The notes: a model not told the origin generated them from the sequence alone. 64,000 nt of DNA from Symsagittifera roscoffensis (GCF_963678635.1 NC_087066.1:24966911-25030910), one strand, 5' to 3'. Shown: positions 1 through 11,127, counted from the stretch's first letter. Translations and numbers: made by a program.

Positions 1-549
1 GTATATTATTACTCCATCAAAATTATTTTTGATTTTTTGCAAACATTTAAACAAGTTTTCAATATCAGCGTTCGTGTAAGCGTAAGTTTTGATTGAGGGT
101 GGTAAATAACAGCGAACAATAAGTATTTTCGTTTTACATAAACAAATCAGGCATGCAGTTACTGAACCATTATCTTCAAGATTCAATTTAATTTGCTCAG
201 AGTTGATTTCATTTTTCACGCAAATCATAGTCCCACCGTGTGCTGTTGTTCCGGATTTTGCTTTTCTATTCGATAAAAAACATTGATATTGAGGTATAAA
301 AAGTTCGCCTTCTGCAATATCGTCTGTGAGCCATGTTTCTGATATACATACAATATCAACAGCATTTACTAGCAGACAATTCGAAAAAATTCTCCTTCGA
401 TCCGATTTATATAAACTTCTAATGTTATAACACAACCTGCTTAGTTCACCAGTTGAATTTTCTAGTCACTCATCAATTACTACTGCTTGGTTATTTAAAT
501 ACAAAATTCCATTTTTGATATGAATGTTCTTTGGATCATGTTGGTTTGT
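1..549 (-). pseudogene. LINE ORF2 endonuclease domain (partial, broken)
   Basis: Read on the minus strand, this stretch encodes the N-terminal part of an exonuclease-endonuclease-phosphatase (AP-like) domain as found in LINE ORF2. Visible blocks in order are a CYNIRSL block, a SETWLTDDI block with the metal-binding Glu, and an HGGTMICVKN block. This domain nicks the target DNA for target-primed reverse transcription. The frame is open from about 549 down to 1 except for one in-frame TGA at 466-468, upstream of the catalytic blocks. No good ATG is seen at its start; the frame overlaps the end of ORF1. The catalytic Asp/His blocks and the RT would lie left of the window. Confidence 0.72.
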
Positions 550-551
550 AT

Positions 552-962
552 CTAATAACTCTCTTCTTTTTTTTCAGAAGTGTTCGCTCTTTCATTTGCA
601 GGCCTCATCGTTGTATGTTGGGTCGAAATTTTAAGCATTGGTGCACGTGCTAATATTTTATCAACCGTATAACTATTTGAGAACTTAACAAGAATTTGCC
701 TTGCTCGAGGATTTTGTGAATTGTATTTGCCAAGCCTACGGAAACCGGATATATCTTCTTTTCCCACACCCAGATAATGTACAACATCAAATAACTGTTT
801 TTCATCGTGTTCAAAAACTTCTTTTCGGTTTGGTTTTTTAGGGGCATCGCTTATTTCAGGCAAACCGCTGAACCTTAACTCTAGTGAATATTCAGCATTA
901 TTTTTCACAATTGAAGAATACTTAGCTTCGGGTTCTATGGCAGTTGGTGTCAGTGCCGTCAC
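552..962 (-). pseudogene. LINE ORF1, C-terminal segment
   Basis: A 136-codon frame with a central part (about residues 40-115) resembling the RRM-like/zinc-knuckle-less ORF1 segment of PHD-bearing LINEs: a charged stretch with DVVHYLGVGKEDI, then GFRRLGKY and RQILVKFSN, the last reminiscent of the nucleic-acid-binding strand of such proteins. It ends 2 nt before the ORF2 frame opens. It is in a different frame from the PHD ORF just upstream (990-1256) and starts without an obvious initiation context. I therefore take the two as one ORF1 split by a frameshift near 960-1000. The family assignment comes mainly from the neighbours; alone it would be a weak call. Confidence 0.5.
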
Positions 963-989
963 AGCAGACTTAACACTCCACTGGGGCCT

Positions 990-1256
990 TCAAGTTTGCA
1001 ATTTCCTTGGTGACCTCTGCGGAGATGTTGTTTTTAGTAAGTTGCATTGTGCTGATGGAAGGCATGTGTCACAGAAAAACATCACATTTTTGGCCCTCGC
1101 CAAGAATTTGTACTCGTCGTTCGAGTATCCAGCACACCCACCGTGAGTCCATCTTTGACAGCTCTCACACATAATCCAGTTTTCTCCATTTGGTTTGGTA
1201 CAAACAGTACAGCAATCACTCTGTTTGGATGCCAATCTATTCCTCGTCTCAGGCAT
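990..1256 (-). pseudogene. LINE ORF1, N-terminal PHD-finger segment
   Basis: An 88-codon frame starting at ATG 1256. Residues about 15-65 show a C4HC3 PHD zinc finger: CTVC, MCESC, WTH, GC, then FFCDTC at the expected spacing. PHD fingers at the N terminus of ORF1 are established in several LINE groups (CR1, L2 and relatives), where they may bind chromatin or nucleic acid. The frame stops shortly after the finger; a coiled-coil-like continuation is readable in another frame, which suggests a frameshift rather than a genuine 88-residue protein. A host PHD gene is unlikely because the EN domain follows directly on the same strand. Confidence 0.65.
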
Positions 1257-1381
1257 TACGTTATATGAAACTATTTAATAAGTTTATATAACGTTTGCAT
1301 GCCAATCACTCTGTTTGGATGCCAATCTATTCCTCGTCTCAGGCATTACGTTATATGAAACTATTTATTTAAGTTTATATA
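1213..1381. repeat. 90 bp tandem duplication over the LINE start
   Basis: The segment starting at 1213 (CAATCACTCTGTTTGGATG) recurs at 1303, a period of 90, and the match continues to about 1381 with small differences. Each copy contains the ATG that opens ORF1, but the outer copy reaches a stop after about 20 codons. The array may be a duplicated 5' UTR monomer or a target-site or replication-slippage product. Confidence 0.8.
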
Positions 1382-1390
1382 AGCTACATA

Positions 1391-2130
1391 AGAATAGATT
1401 TCGCTCTTTGTAACAAACCAATAATGGCAAATGAGCTTCTTTCCACCAATTTCAAACGATTTCTAAGACGGATTAAATCTCCACTTACGCGTTAATAGCG
1501 CGAAAAATATCCCGCCTTAAATGTCCCAAATTGGCCAAAATGGCAACTTTAAACCCCCATAGCTCTACGAAAAACAATCACAGGTGAAATTTTGTTTTAA
1601 ATTTAGGCTCAGAAGATCAATACGTTTTGAATGATATTAAAAAAATCCATCAAAAATGGCTAGTTAAATATTCGAAATTTGTCTGAAGAAAAAAAAACCT
1701 ACCCCGAGCACAAATAATCCGTTACTTTCGTATCGAAATTCGGAAAAAAAATCATTTTTTTCTCCAATTCAACCCCCACGCACTTAAGTAAACTACAAAG
1801 ATATGTATCTAGCGTGCCTTATTGTATTATAATAAGACCGAATGACTTGCCTCAATTCAAATTGGCACGCAATATAATCGCGCGATAATTATCAAAATTG
1901 GCCAAACTAGCTTTTTTCATACCACCATTATTTTACAAAAACCAATCACTGGTGAAGTTTGTTTTTTTTATTGGAGCTCCAAACAAAAATATCTTTCGGA
2001 TGATCAAAAAACTGTCTGTCAAAAACATTAAAACTGAACATAAAAACTAACCAAATCAAGTTTTTCCGCCGTTTCATTCGAAAGTTGTTACAGATGTCCA
2101 GACCACAGCAAAAAAAAATAAAAAACAACT
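1391..2130 (+). repeat. Dispersed repeat family A, one copy plus a divergent second copy
   Basis: 1391-1745 matches, with gaps, the units at 51906-52417 and 52418-52878. Shared blocks include AAGACGGATTAA, TTGTCCCAAATTGG-type text, AACCCCCATA, and the terminal block CCGAGCACAAATAATCCGTT. The hairpin-bearing left end seen in the other copies is missing. About 1860-2060 is a weaker second copy (TTGGCCAAACTAG, then AAAACCAATCACTGGTG). No reading frame is shared between copies, so this looks like a non-autonomous element. Confidence 0.6.
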
Positions 2131-2443
2131 TTGAGAAACAGAATAAAAATCACAAACATTTGCAAGCAAAAAGATCATCTTCTTATTTTTCATAACTCAT
2201 TTTTGTTGCAATGGAGCATTGTTTTGCTAAACCTGCAAAACGACGCAACGCTAAGTTCTTTAGCAATTAATTTGCAAAAAAATCTAATCGAGGTTTTATT
2301 GTAATGACTGTTATGCAAAGTTATTGAATCTCACACCAAACCAATTTCCTTTCTCCTTGAGAGAACGTGAAAAAACAAAGCAGATGAAAATAATTACGAA
2401 TTTGATATACACATTTGAAAAAAAATTTAAATTCTGTTTTCAG

Positions 2444-3898
2444 CACGTGAATAAAATAGCAGAAGTGAGGCTGGAGATAGAGAAGGAGATGTTTTTCAAG
2501 GACGACAAAATTGAAAAGCTCAAGAAGGCTCTCGAAGCTCTGCTTGGCCAGAAATCCAAGTGAGAAATCTTGATCGCAATTTTTCTGAATTTTTCTCATT
2601 TATTTCTTTATTCATCGTAAATAATGACTTACTTTTTTTGCCAGTCAACTGATCAAACTATAAAGCAGATTAAAGTTAGAAGCTTCTAATGAGAGGAAAT
2701 TAAATGGAAAAACATTTTATTCAGAAGCAGATATTTTGTTGATCTGATTTATATCGATAATTATGTCATGATAAAAGTATCTGGTTGTTCTGCAAGAAGG
2801 TCAAAATGTTCCGACCACAATATTTGTTTAAAGAAAACGGAAGCAAAAAATATGTATTTTTTTTTTCACGTATTTCTCATATTTTCATCAGAAAGTTTTC
2901 TGTCGTTTTCATTTGCTGCAGAAATGTTTTAAAACTCATTGCAAAATAAGATAAAACTAGCAATTTAAGATGTTTGTACCGTTCTGAAAACAAAACATGA
3001 TTCAAAATATTGAAAATATGTCAAGAAATACCCCAATGAAAATCAGTTTTAGAGAAAAAAAAAGATTTTGATCAGTGTGACACAAAGACAATTTTTTCAT
3101 TTGTTTAAAATCACGACAAAAATGTCACTCGATCTCATCTGACGTTTATTTGTGGTTATCGATTTTGCTTGGAAAAAAATAACACCCTATTTTACAAGGA
3201 CCTTTCTTAGAGAGGGGCCGTGCAAAAACATGATGAAGGTCAGTCAAGAATAGCCAATTTTCAGAATTAAAATTAGAATCTGTCTAGAATAGCAATTCTT
3301 TAGTGAGCGCCAGAAACAACTTGACGACATGGTCCGAAACTTTGCAAAACTGCAGAACGAGACGGAAATTCTGAAGGCTAAACTCAAGCACTACGAAGAT
3401 AAATCAAAGGTCAGAAACCGATTATGGTATAATTGCTGTCCGCGCCAAAGGTTTTGAATATTTTAGGATATGAACCATTTTTTGTTTAGTTGTTTATTCC
3501 ATGTTTTTGGTTGCAGCTCATAGCATTCAGTAAAATTTTACTTGATTCATGGAGAATCCAAAAATGATTTCCTATAAGATTATAATTGAAATTATCTCAG
3601 ATAAATATTCCAACGGAATTTTTTTTGGCAGACTTCTTGCCATAACTGTGGTAGACTATCTTACAAGCTTGAAGAAAAGATTTCACAGCTGCTAACAAAA
3701 GAAAAGCAAGTGAATCAGTTCCAGGAGCAAAACAACCATCTGAGATCTCAACTAGTCGACCAGGTAAGATAATTATCCATCGGTATTTAACTTTACAAAA
3801 TTTGTCCCTGTTCTGAAACTCAACTTTTGTTTCAGGATAAAAGAATGGACAGAATAATTGAAGATCGTGCAATTGAAAAAATAACCGTTTATAAATAA
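2444..3898 (+). CDS. 3' end of a host gene encoding a coiled-coil protein (four exons)
   Basis: Exons at 2444-2559, 3304-3409, 3632-3763 and 3836-3898 (stop TAA 3896-3898) each have an AG acceptor, and the first three end at a GT donor (GTGAGA, GTCAGA, GTAAGA). Phases agree: exon 1 ends with two bases of a codon completed by the T opening exon 2; the others join at codon boundaries. Together they give 138 residues, nearly all helical and charged: heptad-like IEKLKKALEALL, LKAKLKHY, LEEKISQLL, NQFQEQNNHLRSQL, with a single CHNC motif at the start of exon 3. Coding bases are visibly GC-richer than the introns. 5' exons are not seen between 1 and 2443 and probably lie left of the window. Function is unknown; a scaffold or centrosome-type protein would fit but is only a guess. 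Confidence 0.75.
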
Positions 3899-4138
3899 AC
3901 TGACAAAACTTTGCATTGAACTGATTTCATTTTTGATCAATAGATTAATTTAAATATCTTTTTGGACCCTTAGCGATTCAATTCTTAAAGAGCAAAATAA
4001 CCTTCTGAGTTGCATGCGTTTCACATAAATTTTGAGACAACTACTCTAAACTTCTCTAATTATGCTCGATTTTTATAGAATTCTGGGCTTTAAAACATTC
4101 TACAAAACTCATAATCTCAAACTGACGCAAAAATATTA

Positions 4139-4262
4139 TTAAATTATGCAAAACTTGTGCATAATTTTATTGATGCAAAATGATGCAAAATTTTATTGAT
4201 GAAAAAAGATACAAAACTTGAGCAAATTTTATTCATGCAAAATGATGCAAAGTTTTTTTAAT
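4139..4262. repeat. Imperfect short tandem repeat
   Basis: Three to four degenerate copies of a unit of about 40-45 bp containing ATGCAAAATTTTATTGATG-like text follow one another. Non-coding. Confidence 0.5.
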
Positions 4263-4448
4263 GATGCTACCAGTTGTTTAAAATTCAAAGACTGCAATTT
4301 TTTTTCAAAAATCAAAAAAATGTTTTTTTTGAACACTTTATCAATGTTTTAAGGGCCGGGGTAAAGTTTAAGAGAATGTCGAACTGTTACAATTAATCTG
4401 GTTGGAACTTTCATGCCAAGTAAGTATGAAACAATCAAATCGTAATTT

Positions 4449-5020
4449 TCAATGACAAACACTTATGCAAATTAATGAAAGATTATCATCATTCATAATC
4501 CTTTTTTAAAAACGTTTCTGAAAAATTTTTGTAATAATCAGGGTTGACCTTCTCACAACAAATGCTTATCATAGAATTCCATGCATGAGTTCGTTGCCAA
4601 AAATGAATATCAAAATAAACGGAAATTTTTGAAATATAATTTTTGGAATACTTTTGGAACAGATATTTTAAATATTATTGTAAAAGGTTATTTGTTTGGT
4701 CCAAAAATTAGTTTAGCTGCTAAAATGAAAATGGTCCTAAAATTATTAGTCCCAAAATTGGTTTAGCTTCTAAAAATTTTGCCGAGTTTTGGACTGTTTT
4801 AACGTTCTGGATTTTGTTATCATACAATTTTCATAATTGGAAGTCGTATGATCCGCATTTTTTGCCAAAAAACTCATGCATGGAATTCTATGACAAACAT
4901 TTGTAGCATGGAGGTCAGAAGCTCAACCGGGTCCTTTATTATTAGCAGAAGTTTTGCAGAATTTTTTTTTAAAACGGATTATGACTGATTATAATTTTTC
5001 ATTAATTTGCAAAATTGTTT
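4449..5020. mobile_element. MITE-like element with long inverted arms
   Basis: The left arm (about 4449-4592) and right arm (about 4856-5020) are imperfect reverse complements. The inner ends match closely: CATAGAATTCCATGCATGAG on the left against CTCATGCATGGAATTCTATG on the right. Outer blocks such as GCAAATTAATGAAAGATTAT pair with ATAATTTTTCATTAATTTGC. About 260 bp lies between the arms and encodes nothing convincing (one chance 61-codon frame). Long inverted arms without a transposase are typical of MITE or foldback elements. Exact ends and target duplication are not clear. Confidence 0.6.
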
Positions 5021-6825
5021 ATCATTAATTTACAAAAATGCGCTGTCGTTTTACACAAACACATAAAAAGACACTACGAAGATTCTCAGTGTTGGCAAAA
5101 TTTGAGCATATTATAACTTAGATTTGTCCAAATCACGACAAACTTAGGTTTGGTCAAGATTTTCAACTTCTATAATTTCAAAATCGAGGTCTCGTAGCCA
5201 TACAAAAAAACTGATTATTTTGTCGTAACTTTGTATGAAATTCAACTGTTTAACTTACTCGGCATCTATCAAGTAGGTTTAATCTGCTATTTAAGAACGA
5301 AGTTTAATCTACAATTCATTTCCTGTTGGCTCACTCGTTTGAGAAAATTTTTTTTTTGTTTCAAGGCAAAACACAAATATAAAGCCAAGCTTAAAATAAT
5401 ATATGGAAACAGTGCTTGTCGTAGAACTCCATAGTATGGAAAAAATTCTCATATAGATTCATGGTATGAAAAAATGGTCATCATGCTATTTATTTTTTTT
5501 GCGACTTATGCTTGTATTTTATTCGAATATTTTCGTTTTTTGAGTACGAGTCCAAAGTTGAATTTTTTGCGGAGTTATTTCATTTTGATTCAAAGGCAAC
5601 CACCTGAAACAACATGTACTTGCAAAAACCAAAGCAATGCTCTGAATGAGCAAAAACGTGTTGATAGTAAACAAGACTGCTCGTATCAGGGCGACGCTAT
5701 GATTGTTCCGATTGCAATTTTAAGGTCTATGGAGCAGTAATTTGACGAAAAAAAACAGCCGAGCTCAAATATTCCGTTACTTTTGTTAGGTATTTTTTAT
5801 ATAAATTTTACTCCATCTTTTTCATCTAAAACTAATGTAAAAAAATTGTGACGCAAGAATTTATTCGTACAAGTTTAAAGCAAAAAGTTGATGTGTTGCT
5901 TAGTGTAATAAGCTATAAGCTTTCATGTGTGTTTTCCTCAAGCTTATCTTTTATGCTTTGTAGTGTTTTAACCAGATGATCATTCTTACGGTTATTGTTT
6001 TTGGATTTTAATTAGATATTTGTTTTGGAATGACGTAAGCCGCCATTGTGTTTCTGTAGTGTGCTGCTTGCTGTTTCATATGATGACAAAACAATATTGG
6101 TATCAGCTTTTTGTGCAAGCAAACTTTATCTGCGCAATAAAGAATAACTACCAATCTACATGAAATATAAATTCAAACATTTTAACAATGTTTTTCTCCA
6201 AATTTAGAGATTGAAAGCATAAGAAGAAACAACAAACTCTTGAGATAAAATAGAACAGGTTTCAAATGGATAGTCGGTTGTTGTGCAAGTAACATAGAAA
6301 GTTCCGACCAAATTAAGAAGAAAAAAAAACAAAAAAAAATTTTTTTAATCTGTTTTTTAAGTTAGTTTTATCTGTTTAAGAGCGCGGTGTGATTCGAGAA
6401 CTTTACAAACCAGTAGAAAGTTAAACTTCTGTAAATTTTTTCTTTTTTTTTCTGAAAAAATAAAACAAACCCAAAATTAAAATTCCTCCCCGCTTTCCTA
6501 ATGGTCGGAACAAAATTATCAACTCAAGTTTTTTCACTCCCAACAAAATGTTTTTAATTCTGAAAGCTCAATGAGGTCTCAGTTTATCAGAAAAATAAAT
6601 TTTTCATAGCAGTTTTGGTTAGACACATCAAATCAGTTTCGCTTAGCAAGTTTCTCATAAATTTATAGAATGATCAGAGGAAAAACAAATAGTGCTGGAA
6701 CTTTCTGGGACAGTTATCGAACATTGATTTTTGGCTAATAAACTTGACAATATTAGATCAAATATTGTCAAAATTTTACGGCTTAAGTTTTAAACACATT
6801 AAGAGCTCAGTTGTTCTCTAAAACT

Positions 6826-7233
6826 TTAAACTTCGGTACAGTGTTCCTGATAAAAATTGTCTGCGACTACGCGTGAGTTGAATTTCATGCAGTTTTTATT
6901 CGGCGCCCTTTCACTGCTCCATGACCTTGTGAGTGGCAAACATCCTATTAAGCTATCTGGTTCCTTGTATGAATGGCTTGAGCTGAGGGTATCTCTTCTT
7001 TCAGTTACGCCTCCCAAAGGGCAGTTTTCTTTGAAGCAATAGACGCGGTCGTCATTTCCAGCAAATGAGCTTTTCTTCATAGTTTCGATCGGACATTCCT
7101 GATGGAGTTGTAGTTTCTCTTTAATGCAGAATTTATTCTGGAAGAACAGCTGGCTTTCGTCTATCGATTGTTGAGAACCAGCTGCGTTGATGTTGCTTTG
7201 GCTGCGGGTAGTTGCGCCCCAGCTAATACATTT
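6826..7233 (-). CDS. Exon 4 (terminal) of an unrecognised minus-strand gene
   Basis: A 136-codon terminal exon read on the minus strand. The acceptor is a strong pyrimidine run ending TTTCTAG just 5' of 7233, and the frame is open from the first base to TAA at 6826-6828. It begins in phase 0, which matches the phase-0 end of exon 3 at 9903. The product is polar and probably disordered (Ser, Gln, Glu, Asn rich) with scattered cysteines and no recognisable domain. It is the C-terminal half of a protein of about 303 residues built from exons 34290-34140, 10558-10417, 10113-9903 and this one. Several acceptor and phase agreements support the model; the function is unknown. Confidence 0.7.
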   Translation of the reverse strand, partial: KCISWGATTRSQSNINAAGSQQSIDESQLFFQNKFCIKEKLQLHQECPIETMKKSSFAGNDDRVYCFKENCPLGGVTERRDTLSSSHSYKEPDSLIGCLPLTRSWSSERAPNKNCMKFNSRVVADNFYQEHCTEV

Positions 7234-9902
7234 CTAGAAAAAAAAACAGAATCGTCGTTGACTGAGTCAAAGGTCAAATATCATCGATGGGGAAGAATTA
7301 TCTGCACAAGAGACTGGGTTGTATGATCAAGTTTTTTGATAGCCAGAGCCCGAAAAAAGCTTAGTTTGAAACCTTTTTAATCAGTCAGAAACATAGCTTA
7401 TTTTTCAAAAAAGTTTTCACAAAAAATTTGTTAATTTTAATTATGATACCAAAAAACGTTTTGAGGCAATTAACCAAAAATAGCGTCTGTAGGGTTTTTT
7501 GAAGATTTTCGTCATCAGTCAAAAACGAATTTCATAAATTGACCAACCGTACAACCCCTCTGCCTTTTTCTCTTTAAACCGATTTGAATAGGAATTTTCA
7601 GGCCTCTAGCCACTATAATCAAGAAAATAGCCAAGCTTTTAAGTTTGATTAATAATTTTGTGATAATAAGGGAAACGATTAGTTTTCTTAATTTTCATGA
7701 TTGTGCGAAGAAATTGGGAGTCGTACCAAACTCTTGGTCAGAGAGAGAAAGTGAATAACAGTAATCCATCGGTTCATGTACGAAGATTCAATTTTTTTCT
7801 TAAATGTCTGCGTGTTGATGCTGCAGAAGCAAAAATTCTCTCAGTGTAATTTCAATAAAGAGAAACTTGTATGAACGGCGCTTGGTAATCCCCTGCGCTG
7901 GTTTCGCTACTGTTGCTGTGGCTCACGAGATTGAAATTATAAGAATTTTAGATAATAACTTTGATGAACGACGAGTAAGGATTTTTCTTCGTTTTAAACT
8001 CAATTCTAACTAGTATCGACTCAACTTACCGTTTTGTTTTGAAACTATATTTTGAAAAACTTAGATAAAAATTTAGCTGAGTTGATGGAATGTTTTCTCC
8101 GAAACTGTTCGTCAAATTTTAAGAATTGACACAATTTTTTTCCACTTGCAGGTAAAAACTGTGGCAGGTGTTGATTTGCTTACTAAAAAACTTTAGGCAA
8201 TTTGTTTGTAGACGCGAGCAAATATTTTGTGCTTTATTTATCCAACAGTGGTTCAATTTCAAATGAAATCACTTTAATTGCGCAAAAAAATTGAAGAAAT
8301 TATCAAAACATTTTATAAGATAGTTTGGGCAATATTTCTGGCAAAATGTTGCTTTGGCGGTTACTGAGCTGATTCTTATAAATTATACGCTGAAGAAATC
8401 ACTTCGAATTTCAAACAGATGCAAATTTACTAAGTTGCTCTGATTTTAAAATATCTATATTTAATTTCAATTTTGAACAAATCAGCAAAGAGCGAAGTTC
8501 CTTAAAAGCGAAAAAGAAACAAATCTCAGAGTTTCGGAGAAACTTTGTGAAAAAAACCTGTCTAAGCATTTAGTCTATCATTTTAGTCCTCCAAAACTCA
8601 GCTGCTCAAAATCTGAAGTACACCTATAAAAAAGACACGTGTTGGACAAATTGAAAATCTCGGAATAACAAGACTGCTCGTATCAGGGCAAAACCCTGAA
8701 TGTTCCGACTGCCCTTTAATCGGTCTCGGATAGTTTTCGTATATTAACTATTGGCAAAACTATGAATTTTAGGCTTATAATATCAAAAGCGTTGCAATTT
8801 AAATCGTGTATGGATTTAATAAAACCAATTAGCTGCCTCGCCTCATTGAATTTTCATGGATAAGATTCGACTATATTTTTATTGTTTGTCTCTCAAAAAA
8901 TTCGAAACTAATTGATTATAATGGATTAGAAGTGAATTATATTGTTAATATTTTTCGATGCAATAAAATCTATTTTTAATCGATTATTTCCATTTTTTTA
9001 AAAGAATCTTTCGAAGCAAACTTTTTTTAGATACTTTTGGGTCTATTTTTGTTTGCTCATGATTATTTTAAACTTAATTTAGTTATTTTGTTCTCTGACT
9101 AAATTTCTTTTTTTTCTAATTTTCAATTGCGTGTGTTTTCTTTCTTCTTTAATTCAGTTTATTTCGCCAACCTCGCAATCTACACCATACCGCCATTGTT
9201 ACATCCTACGACACAGTTACCTATTCCAGTGGGGCAAGCGGGTAAGTTGGGGGAGGTGACTAAGGGGATGAACGTGTTCGTTCGGGTTCGAGTTTTGCTG
9301 AGAGGCTGCAAAAAGTAAAGAAATTATCTACGAAAAAGTCATTTTTCTAGGATTTGATGTAGAAAAACTAATCGATTATATTGAAAAGAAAAATGGAAAA
9401 TAAACAGCTATATTAGACTTTAATGGGTTTTTATGTTTTGGAAAAAATAGATTATAATGGATTAAAAATCCATTACGTTGTCTAAATTTGCTATAACGTT
9501 GACTAAATTTACCAAAACTGAAAAAATACACACCTGTTTTTCAAGGCTCTAAATTAGATTTATTTCAATCGTCAATCAAAAAATTTGATATTGAACTGAA
9601 AAACTGAAATTTTCTTACAACTTTCAGTGTTCAATATAATGAGGCAGCATATTAATAGCGAATGAATATCAAAATTAGATTTGTCAAGTCCAAGCATAGG
9701 CCTCCGAAGTCCATATGATGCAAATTTTTTTCTAGTGAAACGAGGCCATTTTGTCATTCAAGCCTTCATGCTGCGAACAATTTGTTTTAAGCGCCTTATA
9801 AAATTACTCGAAGCCTAGGAATATATGCTTGCTTATCGCTTGTTAATTTTGATAATTAACGCAGTTAACTTTGAAAAAGTTCCATGAAAAACACACCCAA
9901 AC
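7234..9902. other. Intron 3 of the minus-strand gene
   Basis: About 2.7 kb, AT-rich, without supported genes. It contains another copy of the family A hairpin module at about 8668-8715 (CAAGACTGCTCGTATCAGGG followed by GAATGTTCCGACTGC) and several near-palindromic GATTATAATGG motifs at 8.9-9.5 kb, also frequent in the duplicated block at 29.6-32.8 kb. The donor next to exon 3 reads GTTTGG, weaker than the other donors of this gene. Confidence 0.5.
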
Positions 9903-10113
9903 CTCTGATTTGATTGATCCGGTCGAGCATCTAGAGTAACGTCGCTGGCTTTCTCCGACACTCTCATTAACTCCAAAGGGTGCGAAACTAAATGGAGTGT
10001 CCTTGCTTGACAATGTGGAAAACTTTCTGGCTGCTTCTGGCGAGTCCGAAGTCTCCTCATTTTGCAGCAGTTTCGAACCATTCGTTTCATCAGACCGATA
10101 AAGCAGCATTCCC
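9903..10113 (-). CDS. Exon 3 of the unrecognised minus-strand gene
   Basis: 211 nt between an acceptor reading TTTTGCAG and a donor GTTTGG. One base completes the Lys codon begun by exon 2, then 70 codons run open to a phase-0 end. The product is Ser/Glu rich (YRSDETNGSKLL, then SKDTPFSFAPFG and RRYSRCSTGS) and looks like a disordered linker with possible basophilic kinase sites such as RRYS; that last point is inference only. Coding GC is well above the flanks. Confidence 0.72.
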
Positions 10114-10416
10114 CTGCAAAATAATGGCAGAAAAATAAAATGGAGCTCATAATTTTTGCTTTTTATTCCTAGTTGTCTTCAAAAAAACGGTGATTGGACT
10201 GCATTTGAGTAGTTTACAAAATAATCAGCAGTTTCCAAATTAGTTGAGAGCCTTAAAAACGATTGTTCAATTTCAAATTGGCTGAAATTTGAAAGTTGAA
10301 ATCCAACAATCAAAACGAAGAAAAACATTTGATTTTTTTTAAACTCATAACCACTATGATAAAATTTTTTAAAAGATTGTAGAAATTAAGAAGATAATTT
10401 TGGTGCTTTTACTTAC

Positions 10417-10558
10417 TTGGCTAGTTCACTTTGCAGTAAGTTCTGCAGTTTGACATATATCTCCACCGTGTCAACCACAGACAGCTGCTGGTACCATCTG
10501 GACACAATGAGAGGGTGTGGCACTTGACCTGCACCGTGATCATCACACACCCACACAC
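10417..10558 (-). CDS. Exon 2 of the unrecognised minus-strand gene
   Basis: 142 nt with acceptor TTCTGCAATCAG and consensus donor GTAAGT. Two leading bases complete a Gly codon started by exon 1, then 46 codons, then two bases of the next codon. This is the only part that looks like a folded segment: WVCDDHG, HPLIVSRWYQQL, then an amphipathic stretch VDTVEIYVKLQNLLQSELA likely to be helical. I do not recognise the family. The LTR retrotransposon begins at 10631, only 72 bp upstream (on the gene's strand) of this acceptor, so exon 1 is separated from this exon by about 23.6 kb. Confidence 0.75.
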
Positions 10559-10630
10559 CTGATTGCAGAAAAGTAATGCATTTTGTTGCATGCTTTAATG
10601 AAAGAAGATAGGTTTAAGCCATTGATGCTT

Positions 10631-11040
10631 TGGAACCTGATCTAAACTACATTTTATGATTGGATAAATTAGATATTTTACCACTGTAAAGTATTTAATA
10701 TTAACCAATCATGATCCATCTAACTAACAACCCACTTATTTGTAAGTGCTGAAATTACTTGTAATTTCAGCACCAGAGAGATTTGAATTTAACTTAGAAA
10801 TTAGTTGCCTCTCCAAAAGGACTTCAGCAGCCGCAATAAACCAGTATACCCTAGATCTATTGAGCCTAGCAGAGACTAGTTAAACAACCTGAGACTAGAT
10901 AGTATAAGAGTAAGATTAGGATCGGTATTAGACTAAGAAGTTGCACGAATCTATCCGGCCGAAAATAAGATAGCGTGACGAGCAGACGGTGTACCCTATC
11001 CGAAATTACTCTATGAGTTAACCACATCGGTCATAACTCA
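10631..11040 (+). repeat. 5' LTR
   Basis: 410 bp, starting TGGAACCTGATCTAAACTAC and ending CATAACTCA. It is identical to the 3' LTR at 29085-29494 except for three substitutions (near 10735, 10925 and 11031). Possible promoter and poly(A) signals are TATAAGAG at about 10903 and AATAAA at 10835-10840, but AATAAA lies upstream of the TATA-like site, so their roles are uncertain. Confidence 0.95.
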
Positions 11041-11042
11041 TC

Positions 11043-11060
11043 TGGTGCGACCATAAGTCT
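11043..11060 (+). promoter_or_regulatory. Primer binding site (tRNA-complementary)
   Basis: Two bases after the LTR, TGGTGCGACCATAAGTCT begins with the TGG that pairs with a tRNA CCA end. Its reverse complement continues into a T-loop-like GTTCGAGAC at about the right distance (one base short), which supports a genuine full-length tRNA complement. The tRNA species cannot be fixed by eye. Confidence 0.65.
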
Positions 11061-11127
11061 CGAACAAGACCTTAATAGCTTAGAATTAACCAAAAATAGA
11101 TTAGAATTTAGACCAAACATTTTTAAC

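Larger units (their letters stand above)
1..1381 (-). mobile_element. 5' part of a non-LTR (LINE) retrotransposon
   Basis: On the minus strand the order is a PHD-finger ORF1, a second ORF1 segment, then an AP-endonuclease-like ORF2 that runs off the left edge of the window. This order (PHD/RRM ORF1, then EN-RT ORF2) is known from CR1/L2/Jockey-like LINEs. Only the 5' end is in view, so the reverse transcriptase cannot be checked here. In-frame stops in both ORFs show the copy is decayed. The element lies upstream of the first visible exon of the plus-strand gene at 2444, probably in an intron of that gene or in its upstream flank. Confidence 0.75.
3899..6825. other. Intergenic stretch between two convergent genes
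   Basis: Very AT-rich, with no supported gene. It holds the small tandem repeat at 4139-4262, the inverted-repeat element at 4449-5020, and fragments of dispersed family A: the hairpin module near 5670-5740 (CAAGACTGCTCGTATCAGGG) and its far end near 5765-5800 (TATTCCGTTACTTTTGTTAG). The short open frames here (for example 5474-5740) are partly made of that repeat and are not believed to be genes. Confidence 0.6.

Noticed and set aside
2324-2443. ATG-initiated N-terminal extension of the 2444 exon.
   Set aside because: A pyrimidine-rich acceptor (CTGTTTTCAG) precedes 2444 and the composition changes there; the upstream residues look intronic.
5474-5740. 88-codon ORF with a hydrophobic start.
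   Set aside because: Its 3' third is the family A hairpin module; no conservation or splice evidence.
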